Source of the DNA: a virus
Virus record (IMG/VR): IMGVR_UViG_3300037189_026801
Coordinates: 1 to 39,415 of that record
DNA: 39,415 nucleotides
Strand: one strand, 5' to 3'
Position numbers and translations under genes: made by a program. The notes below the pieces were generated by a model, which had not been told where the DNA came from, did not search any database, and worked only from the letters and a program-made list of their open reading frames with translations. Positions 1 to 6,902 of this stretch are shown here, in pieces (within the stretch, counting starts at the first letter, position 1; each line of letters starts with the position of its first letter).

Positions 1-30
1 GGCGGCGACAAAATCCCTGAGCTTAAATAA
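1..30 (+). CDS. 3' end of an upstream gene (partial)
   Basis: Frame 1 is open from the window edge and reads GGDKIPELK before a TAA at 28-30. It is most likely the last nine codons of a gene that begins outside the window. Nothing can be said about its function. A promoter-like sequence follows directly, so this gene probably ends the preceding transcription unit. Confidence 0.5.
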   Translation, partial: GGDKIPELK

Positions 31-33
31 CTG

Positions 34-61
34 TTTACTTTTGCGCGGAATTTGAGATAAT
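34..61 (+). promoter_or_regulatory. Sigma70-like promoter for the gene at 89
   Basis: A -35-like TTTACT (34-39) and a -10-like GATAAT (56-61) are separated by 16 bases. The -10 ends 28 bases before the ATG at 89. The same spacer and the same distance to the start codon recur at 5464-5491, upstream of the gene at 5519, which supports a shared promoter design. It was found by eye and no expression data are available. Confidence 0.45.
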
Positions 62-88
62 GAAGCGCAACTATCCCGGAGTTAAATT

Positions 89-472
89 ATGAACGCATTT
101 GAATTTGGTCAGCTAGTTGCGGGCAGTATTTCGCAAAAAATGGCGGAAGAATATCGGCCCACCAGCCCGAAAGTGCAAGCCGCCATGGATCGGTACAAAG
201 CCAAAAATCCTGGCGCCAAATTTGAACCAATAAATCCGCGCTCAACGGCTCGCCGTCCTCTAAGCGGAGCGGCACCTGCTGGAGCGCCTGCTCCTGTTCC
301 GGCTCCTGCTCCTGCGCCTGCTCCTGTTCCGGCTCCTGCTCCTGTTCCGGCTCCTGCTCCTGTTCCGGCTCCTGCTCCTGCTCGCCCCGGCACGTCGTCG
401 CCGGCGGAGGATATGGGGTTTGATCGGGCGAAGCGCGTGTGGGACGCGTATTGGAGCCCCAACCCGCAATAA
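89..472 (+). CDS. Small Pro/Ala-repeat protein with N-terminal FEFG motif
   Basis: This is a 127-residue protein of unknown function. The ATG at 89 follows a GGAG site at 78-81. The N-terminus, MNAFEFGQLVAGSI, resembles those of the proteins starting at 507 and 4291. Residues about 66-98 form an (APAPVP)n tract that should be an extended, flexible linker. A short tail rich in D, W and R follows. There is no cysteine and no membrane segment. The N-terminal motif is shared by otherwise unrelated proteins in this window, so it may be a targeting or assembly tag with the Pro/Ala arm as spacer. That role is inferred. The protein is probably virion-associated, but no family is recognised. Confidence 0.8.
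   Translation: MNAFEFGQLVAGSISQKMAEEYRPTSPKVQAAMDRYKAKNPGAKFEPINPRSTARRPLSGAAPAGAPAPVPAPAPAPAPVPAPAPVPAPAPVPAPAPARPGTSSPAEDMGFDRAKRVWDAYWSPNPQ
284..383 (+). repeat. 18-bp tandem repeat encoding APAPVP
   Basis: An in-frame array of 18-base units (GCTCCTGCTCCTGTTCCG and close variants) encodes Ala-Pro-Ala-Pro-Val-Pro. About four to five imperfect copies are present. It lies wholly inside the gene at 89. It creates long spurious ORFs on the opposite strand (Gly/Ala- and Glu/Gln-rich) that should not be read as genes. Copy number is likely to vary between relatives through slippage. Confidence 0.8.
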
Positions 473-506
473 AACATGTCGCGAAGTTTTGTTTGGAGTG
501 CAAATT

Positions 507-896
507 ATGCAACCTTTTGAGTTTGGCCGTTTTGTGGCTAAAAAATTTGCGGCAGTACAGGGTGCAGCGGATGCGCCTGAATATGACAATGAGTTATCTC
601 CGGATGCGCTTGCAGGTATGCAGCAAACAGCAAAAATGTTGAAAGCGCCCGAAAGAATGGCGCGCCCACTTGTCCGCCAGCCCGCCGTGATCGATATGCC
701 AATGTCAAACACTAAAGTTCCGCCGCTTCCATCCAAATCTCCGGCAAAAAGCATTTTTGAGCAGCAATATGACGAGTGGCGAATGGCGCAAGGTTTAACG
801 CCCGGCCATGGAACGCCGGCAAGGCCTCTAGCCGAGGGAATGGCTGACGCTCCGGCGCCAATCCGGCTTCCGGTGGGTCGCCCGCAGCATAAATAA
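507..896 (+). CDS. Small protein with N-terminal FEFG motif
   Basis: This 129-residue protein of unknown function starts at the ATG at 507, which has a GGAG site about ten bases upstream. An upstream in-frame start at 420 is unlikely because it overlaps the preceding gene and lacks a ribosome site. The N-terminus, MQPFEFGRFVAKKFAA, closely parallels that of the gene at 89. The remainder is hydrophilic, Pro/Ala-rich and probably poorly structured, with no cysteine and no transmembrane helix. The two genes may be diverged duplicates sharing only the N-terminal segment, or carriers of the same targeting signal. No family is recognised. Confidence 0.75.
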   Translation: MQPFEFGRFVAKKFAAVQGAADAPEYDNELSPDALAGMQQTAKMLKAPERMARPLVRQPAVIDMPMSNTKVPPLPSKSPAKSIFEQQYDEWRMAQGLTPGHGTPARPLAEGMADAPAPIRLPVGRPQHK

Positions 897-964
897 ATAT
901 TCGTCAATGAGGCGATGAGGGTGAAGTTATGTAACTAGCCGCGCATTACCGCAAGGAGGCGAAC

Positions 965-1768
965 ATGCGACTATTTGTGTCAATTTTGATTATTTTTTAC
1001 TCCTCTCTAAGTTTTGCCGGCACCCGCGACCCACATACGCCAGACGAGCAATACGTCGAGTTTGGCAAATCTTTTCCTTGGGTCGTGCAGATCTCGAATA
1101 CAATCGACTGCAAAAAGTGCCAAGACGTGCACGCGCAACGCGCGTCAGCCGTTGTGATTCGACCCAATTGGGCGCTAACAGCTGCTCACGTGGTCAAAGA
1201 CACAACAGAGAACGTCATCCTAATTGGCGATAAGGAGCACGTAATTACATATAAAGTCGTGCACCGTGACTTTGAAGAAGCCAAAGCCGGATTTTACGAC
1301 ATTGCGTTGTGCTACTCGCCAGACGATTTTGGGTTGGAATTTTACGTACCGCTGTACAAAAAAACAGACGAGGTCGGCAAACCAATTACAATTGCTGGCT
1401 GGGGCGCGACCGGGACTTTTTTAACAGGCGCTAGTCATGTAGATGGAAAACGTCGCGCCGGGCATAACAGGATTATTGCGGAGGAGAGCGCGATACTAAT
1501 TTGCAGCCCAGCGCGTCCAAAGCAATTCCAACTTGAATTTATGATCGCCCCAGGCGACTCAGGCGGCGGTATGTTTATTGGAAATGAGTTAGCCGGTATT
1601 AATTCATTTCTGGCTGCAGCAGACAAAAATCCTAACGGAACATATACTGATGAGAGCGCTTTTACGCGTGTAAGTCTGTATGTCGACTGGGTTGAGGCGC
1701 AAATCGAAAAATACGAAAAAGCTATGCGCGCCCAAGCTACCACTAACTCTGAGCTAGATATTAAATGA
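965..1768 (+). CDS. Exported trypsin-like serine protease (S1 family)
   Basis: This 267-residue protein has a clear signal peptide (residues about 1-18, MRLFVSILIIFYSSLSFAG), so it is likely exported to the periplasm or beyond. The full chymotrypsin-fold triad is visible: His75 in LTAAHVV, Asp112 in YDIALC and Ser199 in GDSGGG. A GWGATG motif also fits the family. A cysteine pair in KKCQ and near residue 180 could form disulfides. The start has a perfect AAGGAGG site at 954-960. Trypsin-like enzymes are uncommon in phages. Possible roles are degrading host envelope proteins, excluding other phages or processing an exported phage protein. The small membrane protein at 1765 overlaps its stop, suggesting co-translation. 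Confidence 0.92.
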   Translation: MRLFVSILIIFYSSLSFAGTRDPHTPDEQYVEFGKSFPWVVQISNTIDCKKCQDVHAQRASAVVIRPNWALTAAHVVKDTTENVILIGDKEHVITYKVVHRDFEEAKAGFYDIALCYSPDDFGLEFYVPLYKKTDEVGKPITIAGWGATGTFLTGASHVDGKRRAGHNRIIAEESAILICSPARPKQFQLEFMIAPGDSGGGMFIGNELAGINSFLAAADKNPNGTYTDESAFTRVSLYVDWVEAQIEKYEKAMRAQATTNSELDIK

Positions 1769-1863
1769 AAAATCCAGTTAATGCGTTTTTATTCGCAATT
1801 ATGACCATGACGACGATTATAGCCGCTGGTCTAAGTTGGGCCTTGTTGTATTTGCGGGGTTAG
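1765..1863 (+). CDS. 32-residue membrane protein overlapping the protease stop
   Basis: A short ORF starts within the stop of the protease gene (ATGA at 1765-1768) and encodes a 32-residue peptide. It has a short polar N-terminus and one hydrophobic helix rich in Ile, Ala and Leu (about residues 8-29). It ends three bases before the probable GTG start of the next membrane protein. The tight chain of overlaps supports a real gene. Its function is unknown. It may be a small inner-membrane accessory to the exported protease or the neighbouring membrane protein. Confidence 0.5.
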   Translation: MKNPVNAFLFAIMTMTTIIAAGLSWALLYLRG

Positions 1864-1865
1864 CC

Positions 1866-2114
1866 GTGGAAGTCTTGGCTATCTCGGCATTTTTGCTATT
1901 TTCATCGTTATTTCTCAGCGGCCCGATCGCAATTATATTAGCGACGCAGCGCTGGCACATAATGGCGGTGTTTCTGGGCGCTAGTTCGTGCTGGCTGGGC
2001 ATATTTTGGTTTGTAACTGTGTATACTGGATGGAAATACTTGGGATTATTATCGGCAGCTTGCGGGCTCTATGCCATGTATAAAACAGCGCAAAATATAC
2101 AGGTGGGCCCGTGA
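1866..2114 (+). CDS. Small membrane protein, probably three helices
   Basis: This protein has about 82 residues if it starts at the GTG at 1866, just after the previous stop and preceded by GGGG. An in-frame TTG at 1836 would add ten residues. It is almost entirely hydrophobic, with roughly three transmembrane segments (residues about 2-22, 30-50 and 55-75 from the GTG). Its stop overlaps the GTG start of the helicase gene (GTGA, 2111-2114). No family is recognised. A holin-like or membrane-anchor role is possible, but no lysis enzyme is adjacent. Confidence 0.65.
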   Translation: MEVLAISAFLLFSSLFLSGPIAIILATQRWHIMAVFLGASSCWLGIFWFVTVYTGWKYLGLLSAACGLYAMYKTAQNIQVGP

Positions 2115-4294
2115 GCGATGAGCTACAGCAAGAAATAAAGGCCGCGGTTAAGCAAGCCGAGCTTTTACCCGATATACAGCTCCAGCCGCACCAAGAGCGG
2201 GTCAAGAAAAAATTCGAGGAAGAGAATCCTCGGATGCTGCTGTATCACGGGCTAGGGTCAGGTAAATCTCTGTCTGCAATCGCTGCCGCTGAGGCCGCCA
2301 AAGCCAATACGGGCGGCGAATACGGGATTATTGTACCCGCGAGCCTTCGGGGAAATTTTCAAAAAGAGTTAGAGAAGTTTACGCAGAAAAGTTCCCCGGA
2401 AGTCATGTCGTACACGGGGATTGGCCTCGGAAAAAAATTCAAACAGCAGCCCGACACCATTGTTATGGACGAGGCGCATCGAATTCGAAATCCCGCCAGC
2501 GCTTCAGCTCACGCGGCACGAGACGCGGCGTATAACGCGAATAGATTATTACTGCTCACCGGGTCGCCGATTACTAATTCGCCCAGCGATCTTGCAAATC
2601 TAATGTCGTTGCTTCGCCGCCAACCAATTTCTCCGCAGGAATTTGAAAAGCGGTATATCGGCAGCAAGAAAGTATATCCGGGAATATTTAATTATTTGCG
2701 CGGTATTACGCCGGGACAGCAAGCTGTAATTAAAAATGAGGGCGAGCTGCGTAATATGCTGCGCGGGCATGTTGATTATCAGCCCAGCAAAACACCGGAA
2801 GGCGTTAATGTCAACGAAGAAACTATTCGCGCGCCATTAACGTCAGCGCAGCAAAAAATTCAAAAAGCATTACGCACAAAAATTCCACCGAGCTTTCTCT
2901 GGAAACTAGACAGCGAGTTTCCGCTAAACAAAGATGAGCTGTCACGATTAAATAGCTTTCTGACGGGTCTGCGGCAAAACTCGGTATCCACGGCGTCATT
3001 TCGCAAAGACGGCGACCCACTTAAAGCGTTTCAGCAATCTGGCAAGCTGCAGCTGGCCATGAAAAAGTTGCGCGAGGTTGTTGACTCGGACGAGCGTAAG
3101 AAAGCGATTATCTACTCGAATCACATCGGCGCTGGGCTCGAGCCGTATGCCGCCGCGTTAGCCGCCAATAATATTCCGTACGGCATGTTCCACGGCGGCG
3201 TGCCTACGCGTCAACGCCAGCAATACTTGAAAGATTACAACGAAGGCAAATTGAAGGCGCTGTTGATTGGCCCGGCCGGCGCGGAAGGTTTGTCAACGAA
3301 GGGCACAAATTTAATTCAGATTCTAGACCCTCACTGGCATGAATCGCGAACTCAGCAGGCGCGCGGTCGTGGTTTGCGCTTTGACTCGCATGACGACTTG
3401 CCGGAAGAGTTGAAAAACGTTCACGTGCAGCGGTTTATCTCAGAATCACATGATCCAAGTTTCTTAGGCAAATTAATGGGCTATCGCCGCGAACGCACGG
3501 GTGACGAAATTCTCGAGCGGTTGTCGCGCGAGAAAGAAAAGTTTAATGAGCGATTCCGGCAGTTATTGCGCGAAGTCGGTTCCGAGAATCACGACAAGTA
3601 CCAGCAGCCGCAGAAGCAGGCTAGCGTCGACTGGTTGCAAACTGCAATTGATGCGCTACCAATGGTAGCGGTTGGCGGGTTGGGGGCGGCGCCTGGTCTT
3701 ATGAATGACTCTTCGGCCGCGGCAACGTACGGCGGCGGGGCTGGCGCTGCGTTAGGTAGTTTAATTGCCTGGCGTAACGCCAATCAGCGTAACAAACTGC
3801 GCGTGATGGCCGGCGAACAAATGCCAGATAACAAATCATTATTTGACTACGAGCTGCCGATGTCGCCGGCGGTACTCGCAGCGCTTGGCCTGGGCGGCGC
3901 TGGCCTAGCATATTCGATGAAGCAATCGGCGTGGGGTCGTTTTTCGGAACAAGAGAAGGCTGCGGGCGTCAGGTTCTATAAACGTTTTCCCATCAACAAC
4001 AATATGGCGCTTAATCTGTCGTTAGGCGGGCCAAGTATTAGTTTTCGCAAGCTTATTCCGGGTACAAGTTTAACGCTGGGCAATCGCTCGCCCCGAGTTT
4101 ATGTCGGCACGCCTATTCCGGGGTTGGCGTACCAACAGTACATTTCGCCAAAGAAGCAGAAAATAAAAGCCGAGAAAGATTTCCCTGACGAGCCGCGCGA
4201 TAAAGATGACGAGCCAGATAAGCGTACGACGTGGCAAAAAATTCGCGACTTTATGTTTGGTTCCGCGTATGGCGATGAAGATGAAGAGCCATGA
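2111..4294 (+). CDS. Superfamily 2 helicase/translocase with Gly-rich hydrophobic segments and DUF4236-like tail
   Basis: This is a 727-residue SNF2/D6-like superfamily 2 ATPase. Visible motifs are a Q-like LQPHQ (24-28), Walker A GLGSGKS (47-53), DEAH (120-123), motif III TGSPITNS (150-157), and in the second RecA domain SNHIG (336-340), GAEGLST (390-396) and motif VI QQARGRGLRF (415-424). A charged coiled region follows (about 462-490). Two Gly/Ala-rich hydrophobic stretches (517-554 and 585-603) look able to insert into membrane. Residues about 620-676 (RFYKRFPINN..., LNLSLGGPSISF, TPIPGLAY) resemble the DUF4236 domain. The C-terminus is acidic and there is no cysteine. Fusion of a translocase to membrane-like helices among virion-like genes suggests a packaged, DNA-entry-related enzyme, which is inference. 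Confidence 0.88.
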   Translation: MSDELQQEIKAAVKQAELLPDIQLQPHQERVKKKFEEENPRMLLYHGLGSGKSLSAIAAAEAAKANTGGEYGIIVPASLRGNFQKELEKFTQKSSPEVMSYTGIGLGKKFKQQPDTIVMDEAHRIRNPASASAHAARDAAYNANRLLLLTGSPITNSPSDLANLMSLLRRQPISPQEFEKRYIGSKKVYPGIFNYLRGITPGQQAVIKNEGELRNMLRGHVDYQPSKTPEGVNVNEETIRAPLTSAQQKIQKALRTKIPPSFLWKLDSEFPLNKDELSRLNSFLTGLRQNSVSTASFRKDGDPLKAFQQSGKLQLAMKKLREVVDSDERKKAIIYSNHIGAGLEPYAAALAANNIPYGMFHGGVPTRQRQQYLKDYNEGKLKALLIGPAGAEGLSTKGTNLIQILDPHWHESRTQQARGRGLRFDSHDDLPEELKNVHVQRFISESHDPSFLGKLMGYRRERTGDEILERLSREKEKFNERFRQLLREVGSENHDKYQQPQKQASVDWLQTAIDALPMVAVGGLGAAPGLMNDSSAAATYGGGAGAALGSLIAWRNANQRNKLRVMAGEQMPDNKSLFDYELPMSPAVLAALGLGGAGLAYSMKQSAWGRFSEQEKAAGVRFYKRFPINNNMALNLSLGGPSISFRKLIPGTSLTLGNRSPRVYVGTPIPGLAYQQYISPKKQKIKAEKDFPDEPRDKDDEPDKRTTWQKIRDFMFGSAYGDEDEEP

Positions 4295-5193
4295 GTATTA
4301 CACCGTTTCAATTCGGGCAAAAAATCGCGGCTGAAATAGGCACGCCAAATCACACAGCGGTTATCATCCGCGGCAACCCGAAGTTTATTACGGGAAATCT
4401 AGCTGCAGAAAAATTCTATGCCAAGCTGCAAAAACACATGGAGCAGCAGGGCTATGCTGTTACGCAAGACGCTGGTGAGCCGCACACAGTTCCAGCCGCT
4501 GCCGATGTTTGGCTAGGTCATAGCCGCGGTGTAGATCGTTTTCGATTTGCTCCAGCTGGCACACGCACTATTGGACTGGGCGCGCCAGACGGCATTAATC
4601 ACCCAAACGACACTGCTATGGCGCCCGGCGATGTACCTACAGCGGCGCATTACAAGCTCACGCCAGCGATGCTCAAAGCACTTTCGGCCCAGCTGCAAAA
4701 ACAAGCTGTAGAGTTCACTCCAGACTACACTCCCGAGCAGCTGGAAAACCTCGGCGTGTACGACGCGCTGTATCGCGGTAAGGGGCCCAGGTTAGCCAGC
4801 CTAGGGGAATGGAAGCCCGAATGGGTTAATCCCGTAGACCCGAAAGGCTGGGCCCAGTGGTACAAGCGGTATTCCGGGGGCCGCAGGATCCCCGCGGAAG
4901 ATTTAAGGCAAATTAAGCGTTGGCGTAATTTTAAATCCAGGCACGGCAGCCCGTTTGTTAAAAATCCCACTCCACGCCGCGGCTGGGCCTTAACAAATTG
5001 GGCGATCGCACCTGACAAGCTAGTTTCTGATAAAGACGCTACAATGGTGCGGGAGATGCTGGAACGGTACCGGCAGCGAAAATTAAAACGGCATGAAGCC
5101 GCCCAGGAGCCAAAGGATGGCAACAACATTCAAGAAATACCGGACACTAGTGGCGTCGCTAAGGAAGCATGCGCCTCCCGCGTACCCAATTAG
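4291..5193 (+). CDS. Conserved phage protein with FQFG N-terminus and basic aromatic C-terminal domain
   Basis: This 300-residue protein overlaps the helicase gene by ATGA. It opens with MSITPFQFGQKIAAE, the N-terminal motif also seen at 89 and 507. Residues about 20-115 contain LGHSRG, which recalls an alpha/beta-hydrolase nucleophile elbow, but I see no convincing full triad. Residues about 150-250 are rich in W, R and K (TPEQLENLGVYD, KGWAQWYKRYSGGRRIP, FKSRHG, PTPRRGWALTNWAI). I recall this pattern from proteins in bacteria, phages and giant viruses with no assigned function; it might bind nucleic acid. One cysteine lies near the end. The last 77 bases overlap the next gene. Confidence 0.75.
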   Translation: MSITPFQFGQKIAAEIGTPNHTAVIIRGNPKFITGNLAAEKFYAKLQKHMEQQGYAVTQDAGEPHTVPAAADVWLGHSRGVDRFRFAPAGTRTIGLGAPDGINHPNDTAMAPGDVPTAAHYKLTPAMLKALSAQLQKQAVEFTPDYTPEQLENLGVYDALYRGKGPRLASLGEWKPEWVNPVDPKGWAQWYKRYSGGRRIPAEDLRQIKRWRNFKSRHGSPFVKNPTPRRGWALTNWAIAPDKLVSDKDATMVREMLERYRQRKLKRHEAAQEPKDGNNIQEIPDTSGVAKEACASRVPN

Positions 5194-5467
5194 CGTAAAA
5201 AGGCAGTCATTATCGAATAAAACAGAGGGTGTGTGCTGGAAACACGGAAAAAAGTTTTTTATTGTGGTTGAGCGGACATTAAGCGAGTCACGGGCAATAG
5301 ACGTTTTACTGCACGAATGGGCGCACGCGCTGGCCTGGAACGACTTGTTAGACAACGCCAAAACTGATGATGCATTTAATAAATTAGCCCACGATGCCAG
5401 CTGGGGAGTAGCGTACAGCCGCGTATATCAGGTATATGAGCAGGAATTTTTGCCCAGCCTCGCTTGA
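5117..5467 (+). CDS. Small zinc metallopeptidase-like protein (HEWAH)
   Basis: The protein has 116 residues from the ATG at 5117, which has AGGAG seven bases upstream. An in-frame ATG at 5093 lacks such a site. The single diagnostic motif is HEWAH in VLLHEWAHALAW, a zinc-binding HExxH, preceded by a beta-strand (FFIVVERTL) as in compact gluzincin/SprT/ImmA-like domains. A third zinc ligand is not obvious, so family assignment is open. It overlaps the preceding gene by 77 bases in another frame, which is unusual, yet the strong ribosome site and the motif make it convincing. Its target is unknown. It probably acts in the cytoplasm, since no signal peptide is seen. Confidence 0.75.
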   Translation: MATTFKKYRTLVASLRKHAPPAYPISVKRQSLSNKTEGVCWKHGKKFFIVVERTLSESRAIDVLLHEWAHALAWNDLLDNAKTDDAFNKLAHDASWGVAYSRVYQVYEQEFLPSLA

Positions 5468-5491
5468 TTGCGGCTAATTTGATACGATAAA
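5464..5491 (+). promoter_or_regulatory. Sigma70-like promoter for the gene at 5519
   Basis: TTGATT (5464-5469) and GATAAA (5486-5491) have a 16-base spacer. The -10 ends 28 bases before the ATG at 5519, the same geometry as at 34-61. A GGAG ribosome site lies between. The -35 overlaps the stop codon of the preceding gene. Assignment is by eye. Confidence 0.4.
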
Positions 5492-5518
5492 CTAACTGTA
5501 TCCCATTGGAGTTTTAAT

Positions 5519-6124
5519 ATGAGTCGCGAAACTGTGATTGCGCTGCGTCGGTTTACTGAGAAGCTGGCTTACACTCCTGCTACTATGGGCGCTGAACTTG
5601 CTCAGTCTCCGTCGCCAATTCCGCCGCCCGAATTGCGCGAAAATACCCGCGAACTCGGGCTGCCGTCATTTGAAATTCCTGCCGCCCCTGGCGCCGGAGA
5701 TTTGCCGGTGATACCTCGACGCGTAGACGCTACTATGCCGCCCCCGCGCCGCTCTGATGAGTTAAGTAATCCGCCTACATCTGCAGCCGCTAATCGCGCT
5801 GTTAATGATCTCGGCGGCGGGGCAAAAGCGACCGAGCAAAGTTTACTGCAGAGTTTGCTCGGCAATATCGACATGAGCACTATTGGCGGTATGGGCATCG
5901 GCGGTCTTGGTGCGTACGGCTTAGCGCGAATGCTACAGTCGGAAGAAGAAAAGAAAAAGAATCGTTTTCCGTGGCTTAGCACTTTAGCCGGCACAGCTGC
6001 TGGCGGTTTCTTGGTGCCTGCCCTGATGAATAACGCGTATGCGCAGCAAGCGGGTTCAGCGGTGGCGAACGCGGCCTCGGGGGCTGTAAATTCTGCAAAA
6101 AGTTTAATGGGCGGTAACGCCTAA
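5519..6124 (+). CDS. Gly-rich membrane-inserting virion-like protein
   Basis: This 201-residue protein has a TTGGAG site before the ATG. A basic N-terminal helix (about 1-18) is followed by a long Pro-rich disordered region (about 28-95). Two Gly/Ala-rich hydrophobic segments (about 120-138, containing GGMGIGGLGAYG, and 151-173) flank a charged EEEKKKNRF turn, giving a helical-hairpin pattern. The tail is Ala/Ser-rich and there is no cysteine. This layout recurs in the proteins at 7971, 21528, 27342 and 28144 and in the helicase tail. Glycine-zipper segments of this type are typical of phage proteins that enter the host membrane during DNA injection, so an ejection role is inferred. No named family is recognised. 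Confidence 0.75.
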   Translation: MSRETVIALRRFTEKLAYTPATMGAELAQSPSPIPPPELRENTRELGLPSFEIPAAPGAGDLPVIPRRVDATMPPPRRSDELSNPPTSAAANRAVNDLGGGAKATEQSLLQSLLGNIDMSTIGGMGIGGLGAYGLARMLQSEEEKKKNRFPWLSTLAGTAAGGFLVPALMNNAYAQQAGSAVANAASGAVNSAKSLMGGNA

Positions 6125-6130
6125 TTTTTA

Positions 6131-6355
6131 GTGGTAGCGCCATTATCCGCTCAATTTTTACTTTCTCGTGGCGTATGCTGCGGCGTTAAATGTTTAAACT
6201 GCCCGTATATCCCTCGGCACCTAATTGGCGCCACGGATACGCGGGCAGTTTGCTTTGTATGCGGCGCGTTACTGGAATCTATTCGCGCAAAGTTAGTTTG
6301 TACACAATGTCACACTATTAACGAGACGTGTTGCGATGGCGGAAAGTGCGGATAA
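6131..6355 (+). CDS. Cys-rich DUF5522-like / zinc-ribbon protein
   Basis: This protein of about 74 residues probably starts at a GTG (6131), seven bases after the previous stop. The motif RGVCCGVKCLNCPY (about 13-26) closely matches the signature of DUF5522, a short Cys-rich family of unknown role. It is followed by a second half with CFVC and CTQC pairs, as in a zinc ribbon, and a CCDGGKC tail. Twelve cysteines in so small a protein point to metal binding. The last 20 bases overlap the AlkB-like gene, suggesting co-expression. A ribosome site before the GTG is weak, so the exact start is uncertain. Its partner or substrate is unknown. Confidence 0.65.
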   Translation: MVAPLSAQFLLSRGVCCGVKCLNCPYIPRHLIGATDTRAVCFVCGALLESIRAKLVCTQCHTINETCCDGGKCG

Positions 6356-6902
6356 TAAAATCGACGCGGCGGCGCTTGGGCTGACGTTGTTACCAGAGTT
6401 TATTTCTGCAAATGAAGAAGCAGAACTACTCGCACAAATAAACAAAGTAGCGCCCAGCAGACAAAAAAAAGTGCCAATGCGCAATTCTATTCGGCGCTAC
6501 GGATCTAGCGAGCCTTATTTTGACAATGTTGTATCCCCGACCATTCCTGATCATTTTTTATCTTTGTGCCAGCGGCTAGTGGAACAAAAACTAGTTGCGG
6601 CTATGCCGGACTCGGTTACAGTAAACGAGTACTACGCGGGTCAAGTAATCAAAGCGCACGTCGACCGCATAAACGCAGGTCCGGTAATTACTATACTTAG
6701 TTTAGGCTCGCCGGCTGTGATGGAGTTTGCCCGCGGTGATCAGCAATTTTCTGTCAAACTTTTTCCGCGCGGGCTCGTCCAACTCCGTAACGAAATAAGA
6801 TACGATTGGACGCACGCAATCGCCCCGGTTCCTGGGTTGCGGTATTCGCTAGTGTTTCGTGATAGCGCGAGCTGTATAACCAACACGCGAGCATTTAAAT
6901 GA
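6336..6902 (+). CDS. AlkB-like 2-oxoglutarate/Fe(II) dioxygenase
   Basis: This 188-residue protein has the length and fold signals of AlkB-type oxygenases. The iron ligands are His108 and Asp110 (AHVD, after the substrate-loop motif VNEYYAGQ) and a downstream His160 (RYDWTHAI). Arg169 and Arg175 in PGLRYSLVFR fit the 2-oxoglutarate binding position. AlkB enzymes remove alkyl groups from nucleic acid bases, and eukaryotic relatives act on RNA. In a phage this could repair methylated genome or RNA, or handle a modified base. It overlaps the DUF5522-like gene upstream and the glycosyltransferase downstream (ATGA), so the three are probably co-translated. Confidence 0.88.
   Translation: MAESADNKIDAAALGLTLLPEFISANEEAELLAQINKVAPSRQKKVPMRNSIRRYGSSEPYFDNVVSPTIPDHFLSLCQRLVEQKLVAAMPDSVTVNEYYAGQVIKAHVDRINAGPVITILSLGSPAVMEFARGDQQFSVKLFPRGLVQLRNEIRYDWTHAIAPVPGLRYSLVFRDSASCITNTRAFK

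Noticed and set aside
284-383. CRISPR-like repeat
   Set aside because: Units are directly tandem, in frame and code for APAPVP; there are no spacers.
439-642. 67-aa + strand ORF overlapping the gene at 507
   Set aside because: No ribosome site and fully covered by genes in another frame with a shared N-terminal motif.
260-907. Long minus-strand ORFs over the Pro/Ala repeat (also 87-512 and 109-477)
   Set aside because: They are shadows of the 18-base repeat, giving low-complexity Gly/Ala, Glu/Gln or Arg/Ser strings, with no ribosome sites and all real genes on the + strand.
4725-5129. 134-aa minus-strand ORF
   Set aside because: Complement of the conserved basic protein; no start context and no recognisable domain.
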